Notes: generated by a model not told the origin, from the letters alone. DNA of 64,000 nt from Chloroflexota bacterium (GCA_016210495.1 JACQUC010000208.1:28434-92433); one strand, 5' to 3'. Counted from the first letter of the stretch, positions 15,483 to 24,672 are shown. Program-made: numbers and translations.

Positions 15483-16724
15483 CTATTCGTACCGCAAGGC
15501 CTCGATCGGGTGCAGCCGTGCCGCCCGCGTGGCCGGATAGATGCCAAAGAAGATGCCGATGGCTGCCGAAACTCCGACCGCCAGCACGACCGCATCCGGC
15601 GAGATCATGGTGTTCATCCTCTGGCCCCCCAGATTGATCTGGCTGATCAGTGTAGATAGACCGACTCCCAACAGAAGCCCGATGGCCCCTCCCACGAGGC
15701 TCACCACCGTTGCCTCGATCAAGAACTGCATCAGTATGTCGCGCTTCTTAGCCCCCACGGCCTTCCTGATTCCTATCTCGCGGGTCCGCTCGGTAACCGA
15801 AACCAGCATTATGTTCATGATGCCGATTCCCCCGACGACCAGAGATATGCCGGCTATGCTGCCGAGCAAGATCGTCATGATGCCGGTAATCTGCGTGGCG
15901 GTGGCCAACAGGTCCTGCTGGCTGCGGATGGTGAAGTCGTCCTGGGCGACGCGGTGGCGCTGGCGCAAGAGCTCCCCGATCTGCTCGACGGCATCGTCCA
16001 TCAGCTCCTCGTCGGCCACCTGCACGTAAATCGTGTTGACGTTCTGCCCGCCTCTGGCGGTACGCTGGCGATTCAGCTTCTGCTGAAGCGTCGTCAACGG
16101 CACAATGATCTGGTCGTCCTGGTTCCCCATGGACTGGGATCCTTTGCTCTCCATCACGCCGATCACGCGGAAGTTGACCTGATTGATTCTGACGGTTTGG
16201 CCGATCGGGTCCATTCCCCCGAACAGATCGGCGGCCACGTTGCTGCCCAGCACGGCCACGGCCGATCTCGCGTCGAGATGCTGCTTGGAGATAAACTCGC
16301 CTTCGGCCACGTGAAAGTTCCGCACGTCCTCGAACGACGGCGTGGTCCCGGTCACGCGCGTGCGGGTGTTCTGTGGCCCGGCCACCACCTGGGCACCCAT
16401 CATAGACTCCGGGGCCACCGCAGATATCGCGGGCACGTTCACGGGATCGGCCAGCGCTTCGGCGTCTTCGAGCGTGAGGGTCGGGGCTGTACCCTGGCCC
16501 TGGCGTATACCACCCTGTTGCTGATTCCCCGGGCTCACGAATAGCAGGTTGGTGCCCATCCCTTGAATCTGAGACGTCACCATGGCTTGCGCGCCCTTGC
16601 CCACGGACATGAGCGCTATTACCGCCCCTACCCCGATGATCATTCCGAGCATCGTCAGCGCCGAGCGCAGCTTGTTCGCCGCCAGCGCCCTCAGAGCAAT
16701 CCGTATGCTTTCTCCAAGGTTCAT
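15483..16724 (-). CDS. ABC transporter permease, MacB family
   Basis: 413 aa. An N-terminal helix (LRSALTMLGMIIGVGAVIAL) precedes a large extracytoplasmic MacB-PCD domain (about 50-280, with a QQQGGIRQGQG low-complexity patch). Three C-terminal helices follow, containing the FtsX-type motif RTREIGIRKAVGAKKRDIL and ending FGIYPATRAARLHPIEALRYE. With the preceding ATPase (12 nt upstream) and the MacA-like adaptor it forms a mechanotransmission exporter. In monoderm bacteria these work without TolC, exporting peptides or lipids from the membrane surface. Confidence 0.92.
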   Translation of the reverse strand: MNLGESIRIALRALAANKLRSALTMLGMIIGVGAVIALMSVGKGAQAMVTSQIQGMGTNLLFVSPGNQQQGGIRQGQGTAPTLTLEDAEALADPVNVPAISAVAPESMMGAQVVAGPQNTRTRVTGTTPSFEDVRNFHVAEGEFISKQHLDARSAVAVLGSNVAADLFGGMDPIGQTVRINQVNFRVIGVMESKGSQSMGNQDDQIIVPLTTLQQKLNRQRTARGGQNVNTIYVQVADEELMDDAVEQIGELLRQRHRVAQDDFTIRSQQDLLATATQITGIMTILLGSIAGISLVVGGIGIMNIMLVSVTERTREIGIRKAVGAKKRDILMQFLIEATVVSLVGGAIGLLLGVGLSTLISQINLGGQRMNTMISPDAVVLAVGVSAAIGIFFGIYPATRAARLHPIEALRYE

Positions 16725-16736
16725 TGCACAGCCTCC

Positions 16737-17501
16737 TCAGGCACGCGGCACGAATCCGCCGTCGACTCTGCCCCAATCGTTCTCGGTGGGCAGGCGTTCG
16801 AGCACGGCCGCCGCTATCCGCGGCTCACGAACGACTTCGTCGCTGTGAATGCGGCCGTCACGGATGTGAATGATGCGCCGCGTGTGCTGAGCGATATCGG
16901 GCTCGTGAGTAACGAATACGACGGTGATGCCCTGCTCCCGGTTTAGGCGCTGGAATATGCCCATAATCTCCTCGCTTGCCCGGGTATCCAAATTGCCGGT
17001 GGGCTCGTCAGCCAGGATGATGCTGGGCTGGGTGACGAGCGCCCTGGCGATGGCCACCCGCTGTTGCTGGCCACCTGACAGCTCGGTTGGCTTGTGGTGG
17101 ATGCGGTCGCCCAGCCCCACCGCCTCGAGCGCCTCGAGCGCGCGCTGTCTCCTGCCCCGCTTCTCCCCCGCGTAGATTAGCGGCAGCTCGACCTGCTCGA
17201 TGGCCGGCGTCCGCGCCAGCAGGTTGAACGTCTGGAACACGAAGCCGATCTTCTTGTTTCTGATCTCCGCCAGCTCGTCGTCCGAGACCTGGCTGGTCTC
17301 GATGCCATCCAGCTCATAGCTGCCGGAGGTTGGCTGGTCCAGGCAGCCGATGATGTTCATGAGCGTGGACTTGCCGGAGCCGGAAGGCCCCATAATGGAT
17401 ACCAGCTCGCCACGCTGCACGTCGAGTGACACGCCCCTGAGCGCGTGGACCTTGAACTCGCCGAGTGTGTAGATCTTTGTCAGCGCACGGATACGAATCA
17501 T
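16737..17501 (-). CDS. ABC transporter ATPase, MacB/LolD type
   Basis: 254 aa with Walker [11 protein letters not shown]-loop FVFQTFNLL, signature [12 protein letters not shown], Walker [13 protein letters not shown] and H-loop [10 protein letters not shown]. The start [20 protein letters not shown] is typical of this group. A tail of about 30 residues after the H-loop region ([20 protein letters not shown]) is longer than usual. It is 39 nt downstream of the adaptor gene and 12 nt upstream of the permease, so it clearly belongs to one operon. Confidence 0.93.
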   Translation of the reverse strand: MIRIRALTKIYTLGEFKVHALRGVSLDVQRGELVSIMGPSGSGKSTLMNIIGCLDQPTSGSYELDGIETSQVSDDELAEIRNKKIGFVFQTFNLLARTPAIEQVELPLIYAGEKRGRRQRALEALEAVGLGDRIHHKPTELSGGQQQRVAIARALVTQPSIILADEPTGNLDTRASEEIMGIFQRLNREQGITVVFVTHEPDIAQHTRRIIHIRDGRIHSDEVVREPRIAAAVLERLPTENDWGRVDGGFVPRA

Positions 17502-17540
17502 CGTGTGCCCCTCACCTTCGCGGCGTCGTGCAGACTGCCA

Positions 17541-19196
17541 TCATTTGGTCATGATCATCGGACCAGTGCCGATTCCTCCACCAAACCCCGGCACGCGCGC
17601 CGGGGCGGTTGTGGTCGTCGGGATAACCACCTGTTCGCCCTCCTGCAAACCCTGGGCTATCTCCGTCATCTGCTCGTTGCTCAGGCCAATTGTGACCTGC
17701 CGCATCTCGGTCTTGCCGTCCGCCACCACCTCGACCACACGGCCCCTGCCCTGTGTTCGCACCGCTCGGTTCGGAACGAGCAGAATGTTGTCCCTCTGGT
17801 CGGCGACGATATTCACATTGGCCGTCATACCTGCCGGAAGGTATGCACCCTGCGTGTCGGGCTGGATGGAGACCAGGTAGGTGACCACTCCCTGCTGAAC
17901 GGTGGCGTTGGGAGAAATGGCAATCACTTTGGCCTGAAGTCGAGTATCGGGAAGCGCGTCGAAAGCCACCTGGGCGGTCTTCCCGATGCCAACCTTGCTG
18001 AGATCGCTTTCGTCGACCGTGACGTCGACCCGGACGGAATTTGGGTCGACCAGGGTTACGGCGCTGGTGCCTGAGGTTTGCTCGCCAAGATTCAGATTGA
18101 CCGTGGCCACCACGCCATCAAAGGGAGCTACCAGAGAGGTCTTGGCCAGGTCCAGCTCGGCTTGCCGGACGGCCAGCTCGGCCTGGTTTATCTGCTCCTG
18201 CGCGGCGGCCAAGTCTAAGTTGGTAGCAGATGCGGTCTTCAGCGCAAGCTGGGCATTGGCGCTGGCGACGGCGGCCTGGGCAGACTGCAGGTCGGAATCT
18301 GTTGGGCCGGCCCGGAGCTGATCCAGCCTCGCCTGCGCGCTGACTAGAGCCGCCTGGGCGCTCTCCACGTTTTTGTCGGCCGTCGCCACATCCTCCGGCT
18401 TGGGTGGCGCCATCGCAAGGTTGTAGTTTGCAAGAGAGGCCTGGTAGTCGATCGTCGCCTGCTGCAGGGCCGTGGCTTCTGGACGAGCCCCGATGTCGCT
18501 CCGCCAGCCAACTCTATCGTAGTCGGCCTGCGCCTTTTGCAGCGCTATCCTTTTCTTTTCCAGATCTGTCTTGCCCACGGTGATCTGGTCCTCGGTGGGG
18601 CCGGCCTTGAGCTTCGCCTGGTCCGCGAGCGCCTTGGTGAGGTTGGACTGAGCGCTGACCAGAGACTGCTCGGCGGCCTTGATGTCGGCCTCCGTCGCTC
18701 CCCGGGCGATGTCGTCGTACTTGGCCCGGGCACTGACCAGAGACGCCCTAGCGGAGGCGATCTCTTCGGCAGTGGCGCCCTGCTTTAGTTTGTCCAAATT
18801 GATCTGTGCCGAGCGAAGCGACGATTGTGTCTGGGCCAGCCTGATATCGAGAGTTGCCGGGTCCAGCTTCGCCAGTACCTGGCCCGCCTTAACTCTGTCG
18901 CCGAGGGCCACGCCGACCTCTGTTAACACGCCAGAGGTCCCAAAAGTCAATTGGGCGCGCCTGCTGGGAACGACGCTTCCCGTGGCCGTGACCGTGGCGG
19001 CGATGGTGCCACGACGCACCGTGGTCGTTTGATTTGGTATTGCCGGCGCAGGGGACGGAGCAAGACGTTGATACCCCACGTAGCCCGCTCCCACGCTCGC
19101 CAGGAAGGCAACTAGCAAAACCGCCAGACGACCCAGGCCGATCTTCCCTCGCACACGTGTGGTCCCCGCCCCAATTCTCTCAGCCTTGGCTCCCAT
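17541..19196 (-). CDS. MacA/HlyD-type membrane-fusion adaptor
   Basis: 551 aa from ATG 19196; a TTG four codons upstream abuts the AAGGAGG site and is less likely. An N-terminal anchor helix (LAVLLVAFLASVGAGYVGYQ) leads to a biotinyl-lipoyl half-domain (VTATGSVVPSRRAQLTFGTS). A very long coiled-coil hairpin follows (about 110-330), built from Ala/Gln/Lys-rich repeats such as SARASLVSARAKYDD and LVSAQARLDQLRAGPTDSDL, then a beta-barrel (LVAPFDGVVATVNLNLGEQT) and a membrane-proximal domain. The hairpin is longer than in E. coli MacA (about 370 aa in total). Pho-like array B lies directly upstream, so the MacAB unit can be induced apart from the genes above it. Confidence 0.9.
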   Translation of the reverse strand: MGAKAERIGAGTTRVRGKIGLGRLAVLLVAFLASVGAGYVGYQRLAPSPAPAIPNQTTTVRRGTIAATVTATGSVVPSRRAQLTFGTSGVLTEVGVALGDRVKAGQVLAKLDPATLDIRLAQTQSSLRSAQINLDKLKQGATAEEIASARASLVSARAKYDDIARGATEADIKAAEQSLVSAQSNLTKALADQAKLKAGPTEDQITVGKTDLEKKRIALQKAQADYDRVGWRSDIGARPEATALQQATIDYQASLANYNLAMAPPKPEDVATADKNVESAQAALVSAQARLDQLRAGPTDSDLQSAQAAVASANAQLALKTASATNLDLAAAQEQINQAELAVRQAELDLAKTSLVAPFDGVVATVNLNLGEQTSGTSAVTLVDPNSVRVDVTVDESDLSKVGIGKTAQVAFDALPDTRLQAKVIAISPNATVQQGVVTYLVSIQPDTQGAYLPAGMTANVNIVADQRDNILLVPNRAVRTQGRGRVVEVVADGKTEMRQVTIGLSNEQMTEIAQGLQEGEQVVIPTTTTAPARVPGFGGGIGTGPMIMTK

Positions 19197-19235
19197 TGCG
19201 AACTTCAACCTCCTTGGATTCTGTCCACCGGGACA

Positions 19236-19289
19236 TTGTAGCCGGGACGTGTTAAGACATTGTTAACAAAGACGCAAGATTCTGTTAGG
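19236..19289 (-). promoter_or_regulatory. Pho-box-like array B with -10 element
   Basis: On the minus strand: CTAACA (19289-19284), TTGCGT (19278-19273), TTAACA (19267-19262) and TTAACA (19256-19251), all 11 bp apart. After nine bases comes TACAAT (19241-19236) as the -10. The predicted start near 19229 gives a leader of about 30 nt to the MacA-like gene. Confidence 0.78.
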
Positions 19290-19303
19290 AATGGGGATTT
19301 GCC

Positions 19304-19966
19304 TCAACTGACGTATATCTCGACTTTGGCATCTCCCGCCAATTGGCTAAGCTCATTGGTGAAACCTGCCCAGTCGAAGCCCGACTGTCGCCGGTATTGA
19401 TAATTCAGGCCAACCCGGTCGTCAACTGAGGACATGGTCTCCAATCTCAGGCCACGAAGGCGTTCTGTCAAGAATGCGCTGAGGGGCTTCTCCAGCGCAG
19501 GGAAAGAGGGTCGGTCGACGGAAATCATCAGATGTCCCCTTGCGAACAAAGTAAAGCGGCCACGTCCTAACAATTGGACTCCCAGCGCAGTGAAAACCGT
19601 GATGAAAAGCAGAGCGGTGGTCAGGTAATTGCCGGTGGCAGCGCCAATTGAAGACGCGATCAGCAGCAGGAGAAACCCGATTTCAGCCGGGTCTTTTACC
19701 GGCGTCCGAAAACGAACGAACGAGAGCGCCCCGAGCAGACCGAGTGAGAGCGGGATCGAGGTCTGGATACCCAGGAACAGCGCGGTGATGGCGGGTCCAC
19801 CGATGATAAACGTGCGATGCACCCCGGCACCGATCTCTCTGGAGCCGTAAAAGAACTGGTACATCAGGTATGCGACTATCGAAGCCACCAGCGAGAATCC
19901 GATCGGTACGACAGTCTCCCAAATTCCCAACCGAGACGCGAAAAGTCTTGTAACCTCTTCTGGCAA
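19304..19966 (-). CDS. DUF4956 family membrane protein
   Basis: 220 aa, TTG start with AAGGAG eight bases upstream. Four hydrophobic segments lie in the first 140 residues (VVPIGFSLVASIVAYLMYQF, IGGPAITALFLGIQTSIPLS, EIGFLLLLIASSIGAATGNY, TALLFITVFTALGVQLLG). A soluble C-terminal domain of about 80 residues follows. The signature SLGLLGALSFVRFRTPVKDP between helices is characteristic of DUF4956. Genes of this family commonly sit beside VTC-domain polyphosphate polymerases, as here (89 nt). I infer it is the membrane partner of that enzyme; this has not been shown biochemically to my knowledge. Confidence 0.88.
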   Translation of the reverse strand: MPEEVTRLFASRLGIWETVVPIGFSLVASIVAYLMYQFFYGSREIGAGVHRTFIIGGPAITALFLGIQTSIPLSLGLLGALSFVRFRTPVKDPAEIGFLLLLIASSIGAATGNYLTTALLFITVFTALGVQLLGRGRFTLFARGHLMISVDRPSFPALEKPLSAFLTERLRGLRLETMSSVDDRVGLNYQYRRQSGFDWAGFTNELSQLAGDAKVEIYVS

Positions 19967-20003
19967 TTTCGTATCTCCTTCCTACGTTTGAATGACCCTG
20001 TTC

Positions 20004-20035
20004 CTGTAGGGACGTTGCATGCAACGTCCCTACAG
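20004..20035. repeat. perfect 32 bp palindrome (GTAGGGACGTTGC family)
   Basis: Two perfect 16-base arms, CTGTAGGGACGTTGCA and its complement, lie in the gap between the VTC and DUF4956 genes. The core is shared with 10641-10680 and 40242-40273. Confidence 0.85.
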
Positions 20036-20055
20036 AAATTCTCGATTCTCCTTAC

Positions 20056-20829
20056 CTACAGGTGAATAATCCTCCCCGTGGGCGACAGGCGCCCCACGCT
20101 GCCGGGCTCCAGATTGTGCGCATCGACACAAGAAGAGTACTTGGAGAATCTGCTCCAGTCCAACCCCAATATCCTTATTTGACTGAGAGGTTTCGGAAGC
20201 TGCAAACCCGTGCCCTTGACCTCCAGAACCCCGCCAAGAAGCTCCAATTCACGTTCCCCATAGCCAATCCCACGCGCCACCACTGTGGAACGTATGTGGC
20301 AATCGAGAGCAACCCGTTGCCCGGTCAGAATTTCAGCTAAGCGGTAGCGCCAGTAGGAAATCTTTATTATCGGGAGGAGCGGCTCAGGCGGGAAATAGCC
20401 AAACTGAGCCAGGGTGTCACGCAGAAGCGTTCTCGAAACAATACCGTTGCCAAGACGACCCAGGGCAAGGCTTTCCGGGGGCACCTGCAGCTCGCGGCGC
20501 CGCTTGGTACTGGCAAAGCCCTGCCTCGATTTCAGCTCCAAGTACACGGTCTGCGTAACGTGACGAGCGTGGTCCTGGCCATACCAACGAATGCGCACCT
20601 TCTCTTTGCGGAAGTCGCCGGCAAGTGAGTTCTCGTGCTGGTCTAGGTCGACGGTGTCGAAGTAGAGGCTGTTGATCTGCTCCGATGGATAGTTGCCGTC
20701 CGGGCGGCAGACGTGCCGTAACAGCCCATAGGCCAGGCCGATCTTCTCGGGCAGCAGATAGAATTTGCGCTCGATTCTCTGCGGCTGGTGGTTGGCGCTA
20801 CCATTTGCATTGTATAGCTGAACGGGCAT
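20056..20829 (-). CDS. VTC-domain polyphosphate polymerase
   Basis: 257 aa. It has the tunnel-fold motifs of the VTC/CYTH superfamily: RIERKFYLLP (about 18-27), NSLYFDTVDLDQHENSL, KEKVRIRWYG, VYLELKSRQG, a second lysine-rich strand STKRRRELQVP, GVLEVKGTG and the closing SRFSKYSSCVDA. In yeast, VTC4 makes polyphosphate from ATP with Arg/Lys residues in these strands. No SPX domain or membrane segment is present, so membrane attachment would come from the DUF4956 neighbour. ATG 20829 follows an in-frame stop, and the nearest AGGAGG is about 15 nt away, a little far. Confidence 0.88.
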   Translation of the reverse strand: MPVQLYNANGSANHQPQRIERKFYLLPEKIGLAYGLLRHVCRPDGNYPSEQINSLYFDTVDLDQHENSLAGDFRKEKVRIRWYGQDHARHVTQTVYLELKSRQGFASTKRRRELQVPPESLALGRLGNGIVSRTLLRDTLAQFGYFPPEPLLPIIKISYWRYRLAEILTGQRVALDCHIRSTVVARGIGYGERELELLGGVLEVKGTGLQLPKPLSQIRILGLDWSRFSKYSSCVDAHNLEPGSVGRLSPTGRIIHL

Positions 20830-21038
20830 CTACTCGATTGGTGTCCTCCTTTTGAGGAAGGGTGTTGTGCTTGGCCGCTTGGGTTGTCCTTCGGCGCCCC
20901 GATACATCGGGGTCGCCGTCAACCCGCCTGGCAAGAGCATGCTAGATAGCGGCTTGACGCGAGCACTTTACTGCCGCGAAGGACTCCCAAGCCGGCCATC
21001 GTCGCTCCCACGGATAACGGACAAGCCGGTTGGCCGCC

Positions 21039-22715
21039 TTACATGCCCGGCAACCCGCGGAACCTCCAGCTCCCGCCGTTGCCGCTTCCATCGCCGGACT
21101 TGCTTGGCAACGTTCCGTCGAGCTGTTTCTCTATCGATTCCACTCTTTCGGCAACAAAGGACTTCAAGCCGATATTCAGCCTCATTCCAAAGCCTCCGCC
21201 GCTACTTTCGCCTCCGGCTCCCAGGCTCCTTTCAAACTCGTCGGTGGATGTGAACTTGAGAGTGTCAGCTTGCACGTGGGGACGTATCATATTGGCGAGC
21301 CGGTCGATCTTGGCCTCCATCACTTTGACCGAGATCGGCCCCGTGATCAATTGCGTGAGATACTGGTGGTAGGTCTCCAAATAGGACGGCACGGACAGCA
21401 GCCGGGCGACAAGTGGACGGTCTGCGACCGGCCCGGCGGTTGGCTCGTCGGCATAGAAATTGACGATGCGCTGGCGATCCAGCCCCGAGTTGAACGTGCC
21501 AAAAGACATGTTTAGATCCCACGGAATGACGGTAAACCTGCCATCGATTTCGTAGAGATAGTAGTTATGGCCAAACTGCCCCGTATAGTTATCCAGATGC
21601 ACCAGGGCTGTGGACACCGCCAGGAACCGCAGGACCTGGTCTACATTCAGTACCCTCTCTATCTCCTCCTGGAAGGTCGAACCGGGTTCTTTGTTGAGCA
21701 CCTGAAGGAAGTGCAGCAGCGCTTGGTGGTTCGGGCTGTTCTCGTTGGTTCTCAGTCCCATGCCCTCGAGGTAGTTGCGTTGGCCGCCTTGCATACCTGG
21801 GAACGGCTGTCTCGCACCTGGCGCCATACCGGGGGGTTGCCCCCCTGGCAGACCCGGGGGCGGTCGTTGGCCTTCCGGCTTTGCCACGCCGCCAGGTGGC
21901 CTGAAATTGGGGAGTTGTGGCTTGGCCGCTACCGCCGGCGCGCCTGAAAGGGATTCTTGCAGGCCTAGGGCTCGTTCGATTTCCCCCAGCTTGCCTCCGC
22001 CCAAATTGATGGCAGGGCTTTTGGCATTATCATCCGGCTTCGGCGTGGCCTGTTGGGCTTGCTGCCTTACCAGATCTTCCTCGGTCCAATTCAAATAAGC
22101 CGCCGGCGCCACCGGCTTGTACAGGTTGCCCGCGCTATCGACAAAATGCCTACTCAAAAAGGACTTGTCTACTTGCTCCACCGTCGTGTACAAACCGAGG
22201 TGGGTGTCATTCAACCAGAGATCGACGAAAGAGGCGCGCGGCGCGGGGACGCCCATTTGCGCGAACAGGTCGTAGGCCAGAACCTCGCGCATGAGCGTCG
22301 GGTCGCTGAAGCCGTTATTGAAATTCAGCTTCTTGACCCCGCGCAGATGGCGAGCCGAGTTGAAAAAATTCAGGTCGGCCTTCAAGCCGAATCTAATGGA
22401 TCCGCCGCGAATCGTCGAAGAGAGTGAGGAGTTCCCTTTGGGCCTTATGGCAATGTCCGGTATCAGCTCCCCGTCGAACCACATGTCCGCTTTCACGTAT
22501 TGCTCATCGCGCGCGTTGTTCCGGAGCCAATCCCAATCCTCCCCCGGCATCACGATGCGCACGGTGGCGACGCGATCATCATAAAACGGTCCCGAATCCC
22601 TGCGGACCACTTGCCCCGATGTTTGTCCGCCGCAACCGGCGAGGCTCGCCAAAAGCCCTACGAGTAGTGACGCTGCCAGAGGTAAGCGGCTTTGGAATAA
22701 TCTTCTGGCGCCCAT
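21039..22715 (-). CDS. CotH-kinase family lipoprotein
   Basis: 558 aa. Signal peptide with lipobox (GLLASLAGC, lipidated Cys28). The CotH kinase domain runs from about residue 45 (DDRVATVRIVMPGEDWDWLR) through IRPKGNSSLSS and KKLNFNNGFSDPTLMREVLA to LDNYTGQFGHNYYLYEIDGR and VIPWDLNMSFGTF, carrying the nucleotide/metal residues of the family. A Pro/Gly-rich insert (about 245-310; RPPPGLPGGQPPGMAPGARQ) interrupts the domain. CotH proteins phosphorylate exported proteins. It is the first gene of the CotH-VTC-DUF4956-MacAB series and sits behind Pho-like array C. Confidence 0.9.
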   Translation of the reverse strand: MGARRLFQSRLPLAASLLVGLLASLAGCGGQTSGQVVRRDSGPFYDDRVATVRIVMPGEDWDWLRNNARDEQYVKADMWFDGELIPDIAIRPKGNSSLSSTIRGGSIRFGLKADLNFFNSARHLRGVKKLNFNNGFSDPTLMREVLAYDLFAQMGVPAPRASFVDLWLNDTHLGLYTTVEQVDKSFLSRHFVDSAGNLYKPVAPAAYLNWTEEDLVRQQAQQATPKPDDNAKSPAINLGGGKLGEIERALGLQESLSGAPAVAAKPQLPNFRPPGGVAKPEGQRPPPGLPGGQPPGMAPGARQPFPGMQGGQRNYLEGMGLRTNENSPNHQALLHFLQVLNKEPGSTFQEEIERVLNVDQVLRFLAVSTALVHLDNYTGQFGHNYYLYEIDGRFTVIPWDLNMSFGTFNSGLDRQRIVNFYADEPTAGPVADRPLVARLLSVPSYLETYHQYLTQLITGPISVKVMEAKIDRLANMIRPHVQADTLKFTSTDEFERSLGAGGESSGGGFGMRLNIGLKSFVAERVESIEKQLDGTLPSKSGDGSGNGGSWRFRGLPGM

Positions 22716-22777
22716 GGCTCGCTTGTTGTCTCCCTTTCGTCTCGGCGCAAACGACCTTTACGAGCTTCAACTATTAT

Positions 22778-22831
22778 AGTCTATCGCCGCAATGTTTAGG
22801 TCGTATTACGCATTTGTTAAGATGCTGTAAA
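22778..22831 (-). promoter_or_regulatory. Pho-box-like array C with -10 element
   Basis: On the minus strand: TTTACA (22831-22826), TTAACA (22820-22815), GTAATA (22809-22804) and TAAACA (22798-22793), all 11 bp apart. After nine bases comes TAGACT (22783-22778); a consensus TATAAT also begins at 22778 and overlaps it by one base (22778-22773). It lies between the CotH gene and the divergent amidase gene. Confidence 0.75.
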
Positions 22832-22936
22832 GATTCGCACGGCGGTTGGAACGCTTTTTGCGGGGATTAATCGAGACCCATCACTTGATTGCGCGCGTCG
22901 GACGCAAGGACAAATTCCGTGTGGCACAGGAAGGCT

Positions 22937-23809
22937 ATGTCAGGCTCAAGGCGGACGTGGCTAGCGCTCCTTTTCGTGGCTACGGCGCTAGTCGTCCTCG
23001 CCGCAGTGTGGCATTCGCAGCCAATGAGAGAACAAGGCGCATCCAAAGCACCATTGCCGGCCACCCCTACGACAAGCAAAGCGACCGCCGGAGGCTTCGA
23101 CACAGCGGGAACGACGATGGATGAGCCAAGTGCGACGCAGGCTGGAGGCACGGGCGCGACAGGCATGCCTGGAAAACCGCGCGATGCGGATTCCACATCG
23201 CCGGCAGCGCGCGACGGTGCGCCACTATTGAAGCGGGTGGGTATCCAGGCTGGGCACTGGCAAACCCCCGAAGTCCCCGACGAGCTTGACGCGTTACGCG
23301 CGTATGTGGGTATCTCCGTGGGTGAGCTGGAGGAATGGGAAGTGAACCTGGCCATCGCCAGGCGAGTGGCCTCGCTGCTTCAAGCTGCTGGCATCGACGT
23401 CGACGTACTTCCTGCGACAGTGCCACCTGGCTACCAGGCCGACGCCTTTGTCGCGCTGCACTGCGATGGAGAGCCCAGTGAACAGCGCTCGGGTTTCAAG
23501 CTAGGACGGGCCAGGTGGAGCGTCATTCCCGAAGCCGATCTAGCGCTGCTCGACGCGATTGCACAGGCATATCAGGACGCGACGGACCTGGACATTGACC
23601 CATTCGTGACAGAAGAAATGACCGAATATTACGCCTTCAACTACGGCCGGTACCGGCACGCCATCGCGCCAACCACGCCGGCGGTTATCCTGGAGATGGC
23701 TTTTCTCACCAGTGACCCGGACCGACGACTGCTTCTCGATTCGTCAGATAGAGTCGCGAAGGGGATCGCACGGGGCATTCTCCATTTCCTGCGGACCAAA
23801 CCGGACTAA
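22937..23809 (+). CDS. N-acetylmuramoyl-L-alanine amidase (Amidase_3-like), membrane anchored
   Basis: 290 aa from ATG 22937, with AGGAAGG just upstream; the open frame reaches back to TTG 22889 without a ribosome site. A signal anchor (TWLALLFVATALVVLAAV) and a low-complexity linker of about 60 residues precede the catalytic domain. Zinc ligands fit IQAGHWQT, LEEWEVNLAIA and ALHCDGE, and the catalytic Glu fits ILEMAFLTSD. The histidine motifs are slightly off consensus (GHW for GHG; HCDG for HxN). It cleaves the stem peptide from peptidoglycan. It is divergent from the CotH gene across array C. Confidence 0.85.
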   Translation: MSGSRRTWLALLFVATALVVLAAVWHSQPMREQGASKAPLPATPTTSKATAGGFDTAGTTMDEPSATQAGGTGATGMPGKPRDADSTSPAARDGAPLLKRVGIQAGHWQTPEVPDELDALRAYVGISVGELEEWEVNLAIARRVASLLQAAGIDVDVLPATVPPGYQADAFVALHCDGEPSEQRSGFKLGRARWSVIPEADLALLDAIAQAYQDATDLDIDPFVTEEMTEYYAFNYGRYRHAIAPTTPAVILEMAFLTSDPDRRLLLDSSDRVAKGIARGILHFLRTKPD

Positions 23810-23816
23810 GACCCAT

Positions 23817-23870
23817 TTTACAAACATTTAACGGGTTGGCAATTGCAGCTTAACATCTGCCGGCTAAACT
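23817..23870 (+). promoter_or_regulatory. Pho-box-like array D with -10 element
   Basis: TTTACA (23817), TTAACG (23828), GCAATT (23839) and TTAACA (23850) repeat every 11 bp. After nine bases comes TAAACT (23865-23870). The predicted start near 23877 gives a 20 nt leader carrying AAAGGAGG before ATG 23897, an ideal arrangement. Confidence 0.78.
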
Positions 23871-23896
23871 TCCGATGTAGAAAGGAGGCATCTAAG

Positions 23897-24595
23897 ATGC
23901 TTAAGCACAAGAAACTGCTGATCGGATTCGTCATTGCGCTCGTCCTAGTCTCGGCCCTCGCGGCGGGCAGCGTGATCGCGCAGACTCCCACGCCCGGAGC
24001 GGCAGGGGCCAACACGGCCTACCAGGACTTTCTTAACATCCTGGCTGGCAAGCTGGGGATAAAGGTGACCGATCTGACCAAGGCGATCAACGCGACGCGA
24101 GACCAGATGCTCGACGACGCCGTCAAGAACGGCAAGCTCACCAAGGAGCAGGCAGACGCGATCAAGGCTCGCAGCAAAGACGGCCAGCCGTGGGGTGGCT
24201 TTATGGGCAAGCCGTTCGCCGGCAAGCGTGGAGCGATGGGCCCTGCGGTCAAGATGAACGGGGTACTGGGAAATGTTACCGTCGAGGCGCTGGCCAAGCT
24301 CACGGGCAAGACGACGGACCAGGTCAAGGCGGAGCTAAAATCCTCTAGGATCGCCAAGTTCCTCGCGGACAACAAGATCACCAACGACCAGCTTCGCGCC
24401 ACCATCGCCCAGATCGCGCAGCAGAAGCTGGACCAGGCGGTAAAGGACGGTAAGCTAACCGCCGAGCAGGCGCAGCGGATACTGGAGCATCTCAAGCAAG
24501 CCCCGCCAAAGGGAATTGGACCTGGCTTCCCTGGCCCCAGAGGCCCCTGGCACCGTCCAAACGGCCCTGCTCCCAAACCGGCGCCAGGACAGTAG
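23897..24595 (+). CDS. small secreted helical protein with two hairpin repeats
   Basis: 232 aa from ATG 23897, with AAAGGAGG ten bases upstream; the in-frame upstream codons overlap the promoter. Signal peptide (LLIGFVIALVLVSALAAGSV, cleavage after IAQ). The mature part has two similar units with the pattern LA-x-x-[TL]G-K…D-x-x-K…L-x-D-A-V-K-[ND]-G-K-L-T-x-E-Q-A (DDAVKNGKLTKEQADAIKAR and DQAVKDGKLTAEQAQRILEH), like the DUF2680/YckD group. The tail is Pro/Gly-rich (GPGFPGPRGPWHRPNGPAPK). Array D makes it a probable Pho-regulated protein. Function unknown. Confidence 0.82.
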   Translation: MLKHKKLLIGFVIALVLVSALAAGSVIAQTPTPGAAGANTAYQDFLNILAGKLGIKVTDLTKAINATRDQMLDDAVKNGKLTKEQADAIKARSKDGQPWGGFMGKPFAGKRGAMGPAVKMNGVLGNVTVEALAKLTGKTTDQVKAELKSSRIAKFLADNKITNDQLRATIAQIAQQKLDQAVKDGKLTAEQAQRILEHLKQAPPKGIGPGFPGPRGPWHRPNGPAPKPAPGQ

Positions 24596-24643
24596 GTCGT
24601 AGAGTGGCGTACTTGTAGAAAGCTCGCGCCGCCGTGCGCTTAG

Positions 24644-24672
24644 ACTGGGTGAGCCACCTGGCTCACCCAGTT
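24644..24672. terminator. intrinsic terminator between convergent genes
   Basis: A 12 bp perfect stem CTGGGTGAGCCA/TGGCTCACCCAG with a two-base centre, followed by TTT. It is placed between the gene ending at 24595 and the convergent amidase gene ending at 24747. Confidence 0.75.
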
